Source of the DNA: VXYL01 sp965200375
Lineage (GTDB): Bacteria; Pseudomonadota; Gammaproteobacteria; Pseudomonadales; Azotimanducaceae
NCBI GenBank assembly: GCA_965200375.1
Contig: OZ241353.1
Coordinates: 2,294,001-2,358,000 of the forward strand
Length of the DNA stretch: 64,000 nt
Reading direction: 5' to 3'
Shown: positions 8,533-16,260 of the stretch, piece by piece
How the letters are laid out: the number at the start of each line of letters is the position of its first letter
Numbering within the stretch: position 1 is the first letter of the stretch
The notes under the pieces: model-generated
The model's input: only the letters and a program-made list of their open reading frames with translations
The model's database searches: none
What the model was told of the DNA's origin: nothing
Made by a program: the position numbers and the translations under genes

Positions 8533-9762
8533 ATGGCGACCTTTGGGATCCGTGCGCCGCTAGGCGGCCCCGTTGCGTGCATCGTCGTTGCCGCACTCGC
8601 GTTGCCACACCAAACGGCTATGGCTGCGAATGAAGCGGCTGTACAGCAGAAGATGGCCGAAGTCGCCATGGGAGTGACGTTGGGCGTGTTCTTCCACGAG
8701 CTGGGCCACGCGATGATTGGCGAGCTGAAGTTGCCGGCCACGGGGACGGAGGAAGACACGGTGGACGAATTCTCGGCTATAGCGATGAGCCAACTCATCG
8801 ATGGCGAGGTGCCCCCGGACCCTCTTCTCGTCAATGTTGCAACTTACTCCTCTCTTCTGTGGTACTACGCGGCCCAGGACAAGGGAGCACAAGGGCAAAC
8901 CCATCCTTGGCGCGGGGAGCATGCACCCGACATTCGCCGCTTTCGCCACACGTTCTGTTTGCTCTTTGGTTCCAGCTCCGCTGTGTACAGCCGATTGGCC
9001 GATCAGTTCAAATTTGACCGAAGCTTCAGGTCGCGATGCACACAGGACTACCCCACGCGCTACCGTGCTTGGGAGGAAATCCTGAGCCTACGGGCCCGCA
9101 ACTTGGGACCCGACTTCCCCGGAGCGTACTCGCCAAATGAACCGGGGGGACGGATCAACCTGTTCTTCCACCCATCCAACAGCGAATACGAGCCGTTTGC
9201 CAGGCAGTTGTTTGAGGGACTGGCAGAGGAGTTGCTTGACGGGTTCAGTGAGTATTTCGTGTGGCCACGGGATATCTCCGTGGAGTTCCGCGACTGCGGG
9301 AGGATCAACGCCTTCTACCGCCCCCAAACCGGGCGCATCACGATGTGCTACGAGATGATCAAGCACGGCACGGAACTGGTCCTTCGAGCCGAGGGCATCG
9401 ATGTTGCGCCCACCCGCGACCCGGCCATGAGCTTCCTGCAAGGCGCATGGTGGGCAAGGATCGGCACCGAGTACGGGCCGCTCGACGTCACCATCACCTA
9501 CCATCCGAACGGGGCCTTCCAGATCGACGAGATCTGGGCGCAGACGGGGGATCTGACGGCCCGCGTCGGCGGCACCTGGTCGGCGGAGTCGGCGGGAAAC
9601 CAGTTTCTGATTCGCCGCCTTCCGGAGCAGTGGCTGCCACAGGACTTCTGCTACTACAGCCAAGCGGCCTGCCGAGGGGCGCAGGCGACCAGCCGTCCCG
9701 CGCAGGTGGTCGATCGCAACGCGATGAGCGTCGATGGCGTAGTGTGGCAGCGAACCCAGTGA
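8533..9762 (+). CDS. DUF4344 putative secreted zinc metallopeptidase
   Basis: 409 residues with an AGGAG ribosome site 5 nt before the ATG. A signal-like hydrophobic segment (PLGGPVACIVVAALALP, cut near AMA-AN) suggests export. The zinc motif HELGH lies in GVFFHELGHAMIGELKLP, followed by GTEEDTVDEFS, the usual DUF4344 arrangement with a downstream acidic ligand. The middle part has an FRDCGRINAFY / CYEMIKH block. The last ~100 residues (QGAWWARIGTEYGPLDVTI onward, with GGTWSAE) look like an added beta-rich, lipocalin-like domain. No biochemical function is firmly known for the family. Its coupling to a NYN RNase gene is unusual. Confidence 0.8.
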   Translation: MATFGIRAPLGGPVACIVVAALALPHQTAMAANEAAVQQKMAEVAMGVTLGVFFHELGHAMIGELKLPATGTEEDTVDEFSAIAMSQLIDGEVPPDPLLVNVATYSSLLWYYAAQDKGAQGQTHPWRGEHAPDIRRFRHTFCLLFGSSSAVYSRLADQFKFDRSFRSRCTQDYPTRYRAWEEILSLRARNLGPDFPGAYSPNEPGGRINLFFHPSNSEYEPFARQLFEGLAEELLDGFSEYFVWPRDISVEFRDCGRINAFYRPQTGRITMCYEMIKHGTELVLRAEGIDVAPTRDPAMSFLQGAWWARIGTEYGPLDVTITYHPNGAFQIDEIWAQTGDLTARVGGTWSAESAGNQFLIRRLPEQWLPQDFCYYSQAACRGAQATSRPAQVVDRNAMSVDGVVWQRTQ

Positions 9763-9805
9763 CGCTGTAGGCGAACGGCGCTGCCGCGGAAGGTCGTGTG
9801 CCGAT

Positions 9806-10873
9806 TCAGCTCTCGCCGCCGTTCGTGCGCATCGTTGCTGCTCGCGCCAGCAGGTCCGCGCCACGCTCGCACTCCACTATCCAATCGCCCACCCGTTCCA
9901 TCTGCTCGGCGGCGACGGCGGCACCGAGCAGGTCCGCAAGCTGCTCGGCCGTCTGTGCGCCGAACTTGATCGCCGCATGGCGCCGCAGCCGCGCCAACCC
10001 TCGGGCGCGCTCCTGCTGGATGCCCTGCTCCATCCCTTGTTGGATGCCCTGTGCCAAGTGCTCGGCCCGGAGGTCCTCGAACCATTTGCCCAGCCGCGCT
10101 TGCGAGACCGTTGTCATCTCAGTTGCTCCTTCCGGCTCTTCCAACCCATCCAGATCGTCCACAGTCGGCAGCGCCAAATCGGCCCCGGCCATGTTCGCCG
10201 GCAACGCGCTGGCCCAAGTGTGCAGCGCTTCCCGCGTGGGCCTGTCCGCCTGACTAGGAAAACGCACCCACTCCTGCCGTAGCCGCGCCAGCAAGCTCGG
10301 CAGCGTCCGTTCCGCCTGCAGCCGCAGAGCCGCCGCCGACCGGTTCCCTAGAGGCAGATGCGCCAGACTGCCGCCACCCGCTGCCAGCAGCCGCTCCAAG
10401 GACAACAGAACATAGTCCCAAGACTGAAACGGTGCAAGCGCGAGCCGGGCCGCCGCCGACCACTCCGCCGGCAACTCGGCAACCGCCCCCGGCGCCGTCC
10501 AGTGCTCGCTGCCGTTGTAGACAACCAGCGGCAGCAGCGCTGGCCCGCCCGCAAGTGACCGCCGCGTAGGGCGCTCCCGCAGCATGCGGCAATATTGCCG
10601 CATGCGCTCCGCCATGCGCGAGTCCACCGTGGATTGGAATTCCACCACCGCGACCAGATGGGAACCTGTGCTGCGGCGATGCGGCACGAGCCACGTCATG
10701 TCGCCGTGGCGTTGCTCGAGGCGGCCCCCGGCTGCCGAGACGTGGGATGTCGGGAGAAGCTGCGCCTGCACGAAGTCCAGTTCCGCCGCCAGAGCCGGCA
10801 CGGCCAAGCGCAGCAGGTCGGCGAACATCGCGCCGTGCCGGTAGGCGAACTTGTGCAGACTGTCGTTGTCCAT
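9806..10873 (-). CDS. Rpn/YhgA-like PD-(D/E)XK nuclease family protein
   Basis: 355 residues starting MDNDSLHKFAYRHGAMFADLL. The Rpn/transposase_31 core is seen as LVAVVEFQSTVDSRMAERMRQYCRML (the E-x-Q variant of the nuclease motif), LLPLVVYNGSEHW and WDYVLL. The C-terminal third has the typical Gln/Glu repeat GIQQGMEQGIQQERARGLARLRR. Rpn relatives promote RecA-independent recombination and nick DNA; some limit phages. The family is often multi-copy and mobile. This copy is intact and divergent from dnaE. The start ATG at 10871-10873 was preferred over longer frames by the family N-terminus. Confidence 0.8.
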   Translation of the reverse strand: MDNDSLHKFAYRHGAMFADLLRLAVPALAAELDFVQAQLLPTSHVSAAGGRLEQRHGDMTWLVPHRRSTGSHLVAVVEFQSTVDSRMAERMRQYCRMLRERPTRRSLAGGPALLPLVVYNGSEHWTAPGAVAELPAEWSAAARLALAPFQSWDYVLLSLERLLAAGGGSLAHLPLGNRSAAALRLQAERTLPSLLARLRQEWVRFPSQADRPTREALHTWASALPANMAGADLALPTVDDLDGLEEPEGATEMTTVSQARLGKWFEDLRAEHLAQGIQQGMEQGIQQERARGLARLRRHAAIKFGAQTAEQLADLLGAAVAAEQMERVGDWIVECERGADLLARAATMRTNGGES

Positions 10874-10930
10874 GCCGTGCGACGGTAGCCATCCGCAGCC
10901 CCTGGGTATGCAGGTCGTCTCTGCAATCCA

Positions 10931-10948
10931 CGTGCGACATGTCGCACG
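10931..10948. promoter_or_regulatory. 18-bp perfect palindrome (operator-like)
   Basis: CGTGCGACATGTCGCACG reads the same on both strands. Outer CTGCA/TGCAG arms extend it imperfectly. It lies in the 224-bp divergent gap between the Rpn-like gene and dnaE. It could be a repressor site for either gene. Confidence 0.5.
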
Positions 10949-10988
10949 CCACTGCAGGCCCATTCTCCGGCCCTCGGGCAACTCCCGA

Positions 10989-11010
10989 GGATGCGAAGTG
11001 CGTCGCATCC
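10989..11010. repeat. inverted repeat, 8-bp arms with 6-nt loop
   Basis: GGATGCGA and TCGCATCC flank AGTGCG. It is the second dyad in the Rpn/dnaE gap and shares the TGCGA core with the palindrome at 10931-10948, so one protein may bind both. A stem-loop in a transcript is the alternative. Confidence 0.45.
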
Positions 11011-11096
11011 ACTCGATGCCCGCGCCGTCGCTCCCGCCCGGTCTTCTCCCCGCGATCGTCTGGCCTGTCGCCCGATCGCCCACCGTCCCCTTGGGC

Positions 11097-11102
11097 TATG
11101 AT
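11097..11102 (+). promoter_or_regulatory. putative -10 box of the dnaE operon
   Basis: TATGAT lies within CCCCTTGGGCTATGATGG, which resembles CCCCTTGGCTATAATCG upstream of icd (44751-44766). The -35 region is weak. If this is the promoter, the ATG at 11098 cannot be the dnaE start and the GTG at 11131 is preferred. Confidence 0.35.
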
Positions 11103-14100
11103 GGCCGCTCGGCCACAGCGGGCACAGACGGTGAGCGAAGTCGAGGAGGTGGCTGAAGCAGCCGTCGAAGCACCCGCCGAGGCTCTCGCCGAGGCGGCCG
11201 TGGCCTACCAGACGGGCGACGAGATCGTCGCGCCGGATGCCGCCGGGCAGTTCGTGCATCTGGCGGTCCACAGCGAGTATTCCATCCACGACGGCCTCGC
11301 CAAGGTGCCCGAGCTGGTGGCCCGGGTCGCCGAGCTCGGCATGCCGGCGGTGGCGCTCACGGACAGCGGCAACCTGTTCGGCCTGGTCAAGTTCTACGGC
11401 GCCTGCCGCCAGGCGGGCGTGAAGGCCGTCATCGGCGTGGACCTGGACTACGAGGACCGCGACGGCGCCTATCGCTGCCGGCTGCTGGTCGCCAGCGAGG
11501 CCGGCTACCGGAACCTGCTGCGCCTGGTCTCTGCCGCCTACACGGCCGTCGAGGGCTGCGCCTCCGGCGACCACGGGCGCGTCCGCGCCGAGGCTATTCT
11601 CGCCGCCGCGGAAGGGCTGGTGGTGCTGCTGGGCCATCGCAGCGACGTCGGCGCGGCCGTCGGCGGCGATGCCGCGGCGAGACGCCTCGAAAGCTGGCGA
11701 CAGGCGTTCGGGGACCGAACGTATCTGGAAGTGATGCGCACCGGGCGCTCCGGCGAAGCGCAGTTCGCGCTTGCCGCGGCGGAACTCGCCGCCGCCACCG
11801 GCGTGGCGCTGGTGGCCAGCAACGACGTGCGGTTTCTGGCCGCGGAGGATTTCGAGGCCCACGAGACCCGGGTGTGCATCCAGCAGGGGCGGGTGCTGAA
11901 CGATCCGCGCCGGGAACGCGCCTACAGCGCCCAGCAGTACCTGCGTTCGCCGGCCCAGATGCGCGAGCTGTTCGCGGACCTGCCGGAGGCGCTGGACAAC
12001 ACCGTCGAGCTGGCCAAGCGCTGCAGCTGCGCCATGCAGCTAGGCACCTATCACCTGCCGGCGTTTCCGGTGCCCGACGGCCAGAGCCTGGCGGCGGTGC
12101 TGCGGCAGTGCGCGAGCGCCGCCCTCGGTCGCACGCTCGAGCAGGACGGCCCGGCGCCCGGGGTGCCTGCCGAGCGCTATCGGGAGCGGCTGGAGTACGA
12201 GCTCGGCGTCATCACCGAGATGGGCTTCGCCGGCTACTTCCTGATCGTCCAGGAGTTCGTCAACTGGGCCCGGGAACACGCCGTGCCGGTGGGCTGCCGC
12301 GGCTCCGGCACCGCGTCGCTGGTGGCGTACTGCCTCGGCATCACGGACCTGGACCCGCTGCGCTACGACCTCCTCTTCGAGCGCCTGCTGAACCCGGAGC
12401 GGGTGTCGATGCCCGATCTGGACATCGACTTCTGCATGGAGGGCCGGGAACGGGTGATCGACCACGTGGCCGAGCTCTACGGGCACGACGCAGTGAGCCA
12501 GATCGTCACCTTCGGCACCATGGCGGCGCGGCTGGTGGTGCGGGACGTGGCGCGGGTGCAGGGCAAGCCCTTCGGCCTGGCGGACCGCATTTCCAAGATG
12601 GTGCCTGCGGAACTCGGCATGACGCTCGCCAAGGCGGTCGCCCAGGAGGCGGACCTCGCCGAGTTCATCGACCGCAACGACGACGCGGCCGAGATCATGG
12701 ACATGGCCTACAAGCTCGAGGGCGTGGTGCGCAACATCGGGCGGCACGCCGGCGGCGTGGTGATCGCCCCCGGGGCGCTCACGGACTTCGTGCCGCTGTA
12801 CGCGGACCGGGCCGGCGGCGCCGTCACCCAGTTCGACCTGCACGATGTCGAGGAAGCGGGCCTCGTGAAGTTCGACTTCCTCGGGCTCAAGACGCTCACC
12901 ATCATCGACGCGGCGGAGGCCGCCATCAACGCCGAGCGGCGGGCCGGGGGCGAGGCGCCGGTGGACGTCAAGCGGCTGCCGCTGGACGACGCCGCCACCT
13001 ACGCGTTGTTCAAGAGCGGCAGGACCACCGGAGTGTTCCAGCTCGAATCCCAGGGCATGAAGGAACTCATCGCCCGCCTGGCGCCGGACTCCATCGACGA
13101 CATCATCGCCCTGGTGGCGCTCTTCCGTCCGGGCCCGCTGCAGTCCGGCGCGGTGGACGACTACATCGCCCGCAAGCACGGGCGCGAATCCGTGTCCTAT
13201 TCCCACCCCGCCCTCGAAGCGCCCCTCGAGAGCACCTACGGCGTGATGCTCTACCAGGAGCAGGTGATGAACATGGCGCAGCGCCTCGCCGGCTTCTCCC
13301 TCGGCCAGGCTGACCTGCTGCGACGGGCGATGGCCAAGAAGAAGCCCGAGGAGATGGTGACCATGCGCGCCATGTTCCTCGACGGCACGGACGCCGCCGG
13401 CGTCGCCCGGCGCGTCGCCAGCGACATCTTCGACCAGGTGGAGAAGTTCGCCGGCTACGCCTTCCCCAAGGCCCACGCCGCCAGCTACGCCATGCTCACC
13501 TTCCAGACCGGCTGGCTGAAGGCCCACTATCCGGCGCAGTTCATGGCCGCGGTGCTGTCCGCGGACATGCAGAACATCGACAAGGTGGTGACGCTGGTGG
13601 ACGAGGTGCGGCGCCTCGGCATCGAGCTGCGCCCGCCGGACGTGAATGCCAGCGCGTTCCGCTTCCGCGCCGAGACGGACGGCGTCATCCGCTACGGCCT
13701 AGGTGCCGTGCGCGACGTCGGCGAGGCGCCGGTGGCGGCGCTGGTGGCGGAGCGCGAAGCCCACGGCCCTTTCGCGGACCTCGCTGGCTTTTGCCGGCGG
13801 GTGGATGCGAGACGCGCCAACAAGCGGGTGCTGGAAGCGCTGATCCGCGCCGGCGCGATGGACTCCCTCGGCGATGCGGACCAGCCCATCGACGCGGTCC
13901 GCGCCCGGCTGCTCGACGCGCTGCCGGACGCCGTGCAGGGCGCGGAGCAGCAGGCCCGCTCCACCGAGATGGGCCTTGCCGACATGTTCGGCGGTGTCGC
14001 CGTCACTGGCCCCGCGCCGCGGCCGGAAGTGCGGCCGCTGACGCCCAAGGAACGGCTGGACGGCGAGAAGCAGGCGCTGGGGCTGTACCTGAGCGGCCAT

Positions 14101-14703
14101 CCCATGGATCCCTACATGAAGGAAATCCGGCGCTTCTGCGGCGTGCCCATCAGCGGCCTCCGTCCCGGCCCCAATTCCCAGTCTGCGGCCGGCTTCGTGG
14201 TCTCCAACCGCACCCTGCGCCGGCAGCGCGGCGACATGGCCTTCGCCCGCCTCGACGACCGCAGCGGGCGCATCGAGGTGTGCCTGTACGGCGACGTGTT
14301 CGCGCAGAACCGCGGCAAGGTGGCGCCGGACACGATCCTGGTGGTCGAAGGCAAGGTGGAGGCGGACGAGCGGGCGGACGGCAACCGCCTGCGCGCTGCG
14401 CGGGTGATGACCCTGGCGGAAGCCCGGCGCCGCTTCGACGGCGCGGTGGTCATCGACGCCGCTCGGGCCGGGCAGCGCGCCAACGGCGACTTCGCGGACC
14501 GCTTGAAGCAGGTGCTGAGCCGCCATCGGCAGCGGGACGGCTGCCTGGTGCGGATAAGCTGCGTCGCCGGCGAAGTCCACGGCGAGGTGGCCCTTGGCGA
14601 CGCCTGGCGCGTGGAGGCGAGCGACGCCTTGCTCGGCCAGCTCGGCGACGCCTTCGGCGAGCAGGCGGTGGCGCTGGACTACCCGAGCGCGGAGAGCCAT
14701 TAG
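11098..14703 (+). CDS. dnaE: DNA polymerase III subunit alpha
   Basis: 1201 residues from the ATG at 11098, or 1190 from the GTG at 11131; E. coli has 1160. An N-terminal PHP domain begins FVHLAVHSEYSIHDGLAKV. The polymerase active site shows PDLDIDFC with Asp442 and Asp444 and the third acidic residue near Asp593 in KFDFLGLKTL. GCRGSGTASLVAYCLGI, the helix-hairpin-helix and the OB fold (GFVVSNRTLRRQRGDMAFARLDD) follow in order. It is the catalytic core of the replicase and this is the replicative DnaE1 type, not DnaE2. An unusual Ala/Glu-rich 40-residue leader precedes the PHP domain. It heads an operon with tilS and recCBD; accA, often the next gene, is absent. Confidence 0.95.
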   Translation: MMAARPQRAQTVSEVEEVAEAAVEAPAEALAEAAVAYQTGDEIVAPDAAGQFVHLAVHSEYSIHDGLAKVPELVARVAELGMPAVALTDSGNLFGLVKFYGACRQAGVKAVIGVDLDYEDRDGAYRCRLLVASEAGYRNLLRLVSAAYTAVEGCASGDHGRVRAEAILAAAEGLVVLLGHRSDVGAAVGGDAAARRLESWRQAFGDRTYLEVMRTGRSGEAQFALAAAELAAATGVALVASNDVRFLAAEDFEAHETRVCIQQGRVLNDPRRERAYSAQQYLRSPAQMRELFADLPEALDNTVELAKRCSCAMQLGTYHLPAFPVPDGQSLAAVLRQCASAALGRTLEQDGPAPGVPAERYRERLEYELGVITEMGFAGYFLIVQEFVNWAREHAVPVGCRGSGTASLVAYCLGITDLDPLRYDLLFERLLNPERVSMPDLDIDFCMEGRERVIDHVAELYGHDAVSQIVTFGTMAARLVVRDVARVQGKPFGLADRISKMVPAELGMTLAKAVAQEADLAEFIDRNDDAAEIMDMAYKLEGVVRNIGRHAGGVVIAPGALTDFVPLYADRAGGAVTQFDLHDVEEAGLVKFDFLGLKTLTIIDAAEAAINAERRAGGEAPVDVKRLPLDDAATYALFKSGRTTGVFQLESQGMKELIARLAPDSIDDIIALVALFRPGPLQSGAVDDYIARKHGRESVSYSHPALEAPLESTYGVMLYQEQVMNMAQRLAGFSLGQADLLRRAMAKKKPEEMVTMRAMFLDGTDAAGVARRVASDIFDQVEKFAGYAFPKAHAASYAMLTFQTGWLKAHYPAQFMAAVLSADMQNIDKVVTLVDEVRRLGIELRPPDVNASAFRFRAETDGVIRYGLGAVRDVGEAPVAALVAEREAHGPFADLAGFCRRVDARRANKRVLEALIRAGAMDSLGDADQPIDAVRARLLDALPDAVQGAEQQARSTEMGLADMFGGVAVTGPAPRPEVRPLTPKERLDGEKQALGLYLSGHPMDPYMKEIRRFCGVPISGLRPGPNSQSAAGFVVSNRTLRRQRGDMAFARLDDRSGRIEVCLYGDVFAQNRGKVAPDTILVVEGKVEADERADGNRLRAARVMTLAEARRRFDGAVVIDAARAGQRANGDFADRLKQVLSRHRQRDGCLVRISCVAGEVHGEVALGDAWRVEASDALLGQLGDAFGEQAVALDYPSAESH

Positions 14704-14706
14704 GGC

Positions 14707-16260
14707 GTGCGGACGCCCCCGGAGGCGGCCGACTGCCCCTTGACGGCTGCGCTGGCGGCATGTGGGGCGCTGCGGCCCTGGTTCGAAGGCCCCGCGAACG
14801 GCCGGTTGTGGGTGGCCTTCAGCGGCGGCGCGGATTCGACCGCGCTGCTGCACGGCCTGCGCGAGACGCCGGGGGTGCGGGCCGTACACGTCGACCACGG
14901 GCTGCATCCCGAGTCCCCGGCCTGGGCCCGCCACTGCGCCGAGCAGGCGGCCGGTTTCGGAACGGCGTTCGAGTGCCACCGGGTGCGCCTTGGGGCCGCG
15001 GGCAACCAGGCAGCGGCGGCCCGCCGGGCGCGATACGACGTCTGGCGGGCGCTGCTGCGGCCCGGCGACGTGCTGGCGCTGGCCCACCACGCCGACGACC
15101 AGGCGGAGACGCGCCTGTGGCAGCTGTTCACCGGGCGCGCCCCCGGCGGCATGCCGGCGGCCCGGGCGCTCGGCGCCGGAAGCATCGTCCGCCCGCTGCT
15201 GTCCGTTCGCCGCAGCGCTCTTCGCGCCTACGCGGTCCGGCACGGCCTGCGCTGGCTGGAGGACCCGAGCAATGCGGATCAGCGGCAGGATCGCAGCTAC
15301 ATCCGCCACCGGGTGCTGCCGGTCGTCGAAGCCCGCTTTCCCGCCGCAGTGGCGGCGCTCGGCAGGCATGCGCGGCCAGGCCCGCAGCAGCCGCTGGCGC
15401 CGCTGCCCGCCGCAGCCGCGAGCGGCGCCCGCATCAAGGCCTGGCTGGCCGCCGCCGGCCTGCCCCTTGGCCGCGGCGCGATGACGCAGATCGAGCGCCA
15501 GAGCCTGGCGGCGGCGGACCGGAACCCTTCGGTGGCGATCTGCCCCGGCACCCGGGCTTGGCGCTACCAAGGCGTTTGGCACCTGGTGCGCGACGAGGCC
15601 GGCGCCGAGCCCCGGCGCAGCAGTGCCGCTGTGCCCGCCAGCGAGCGTTGGCCGGCGAAGGCCGTGGTGGTCGGTGTCGAGACGCCGTTGCCGGCTGGCA
15701 CGCTGGGCTGGCGAGCGGCTGCCTGGGGCTTGCGGCCGGGCCTTCGTCTGCGTATCCACGGCAGGCTTGGCGGCGAGCGCATCCACCCGACCGGCCGCAA
15801 CCTCGGCAAGACCGTGAAGGCGCTGCTGCGGGAGCGCCGTGTACCGCCGTGGCAGCGCCAAGAGTGGCCGCTGCTCTACGCGGAGCAGGGGCAGCCGGAG
15901 CGGCGGGAGAAGCAAACTCGCGGCAAGCAGACGCAAGACCGCAAGCAGACGCAAGAGAAGCTGCTTGCGGTGCCGGACATCGCCGTGGAGCGGCGGGAGA
16001 AGCAAACTCGCGGCAAGCAGACGCAAGACCGCAAGCAGACGCAAGAGAAGCTGCTTGCGGTGCCGGACATCGCCGTGGAGCGGCGGGAGAAGCAAACTCG
16101 CGGCAAGCAGACGCAAGACGGCAAGCAGACGGAAGAGAAGCTGCTTGCGGTGCCGAACATCGCCGTGGACGCGAGCGCCGCGGTGTGCGGCGGCCTGCTG
16201 CCCACTTGGCGGCCACGGGCACGGACGCTCACCGAAACCTCCGGACCCGACAGCCGATGA
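14707..16260 (+). CDS. tilS: tRNA(Ile)-lysidine synthase with internal 30-residue repeats
   Basis: 517 residues, longer than the usual ~430. The PP-loop ATP-binding motif SGGADSTALL is near residue 38, followed by HVDHGLHPES and LAHHADDQAETRLWQL. It modifies the wobble C of tRNA-Ile(CAU) to lysidine, which is essential for AUA decoding. The C-terminal TilS domain is recognisable as GGERIHPTGRNLGKTVKALL and WPLLYAEQG. Three in-frame 90-bp repeats (15898-16167) then encode copies of ERREKQTRGKQT...LLAVPDIAV. Only one LLAVPDIAVD strand is expected, so the domain's last strand is triplicated together with a basic Gln-rich linker. The start GTG is 3 nt after dnaE. The TGA overlaps the recC ATG. 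Confidence 0.9.
   Translation: MRTPPEAADCPLTAALAACGALRPWFEGPANGRLWVAFSGGADSTALLHGLRETPGVRAVHVDHGLHPESPAWARHCAEQAAGFGTAFECHRVRLGAAGNQAAAARRARYDVWRALLRPGDVLALAHHADDQAETRLWQLFTGRAPGGMPAARALGAGSIVRPLLSVRRSALRAYAVRHGLRWLEDPSNADQRQDRSYIRHRVLPVVEARFPAAVAALGRHARPGPQQPLAPLPAAAASGARIKAWLAAAGLPLGRGAMTQIERQSLAAADRNPSVAICPGTRAWRYQGVWHLVRDEAGAEPRRSSAAVPASERWPAKAVVVGVETPLPAGTLGWRAAAWGLRPGLRLRIHGRLGGERIHPTGRNLGKTVKALLRERRVPPWQRQEWPLLYAEQGQPERREKQTRGKQTQDRKQTQEKLLAVPDIAVERREKQTRGKQTQDRKQTQEKLLAVPDIAVERREKQTRGKQTQDGKQTEEKLLAVPNIAVDASAAVCGGLLPTWRPRARTLTETSGPDSR
15898..16167 (+). repeat. three tandem 90-bp in-frame repeats inside tilS
   Basis: The units are 15898-15987, 15988-16077 and 16078-16167. The first two appear identical, and the third differs at a few bases (DRKQTQ to DGKQTE, PDIAV to PNIAV). 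Each unit also contains shorter internal repeats of GCAAGCAGACGCAAGA type, giving KQT motifs. The length is a multiple of three, so the frame is kept. Slippage or unequal recombination is the likely origin. Confidence 0.95.

Noticed and set aside
9806..10873. Rpn-like gene as a complete insertion sequence
   Set aside because: No terminal inverted repeats or target duplication are seen; members of this family are often called transposases but are nuclease-like proteins.
15898..16167. CRISPR-like or intergenic repeat
   Set aside because: The repeats are inside tilS, in frame, with no spacers.
13791..16256. Long open frame in front of recC, antisense and other-frame readings of dnaE and tilS
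   Set aside because: High GC leaves few stops; the translated text is Arg/Pro/Ala-rich without any family motif, while dnaE and tilS are clear in their own frames.
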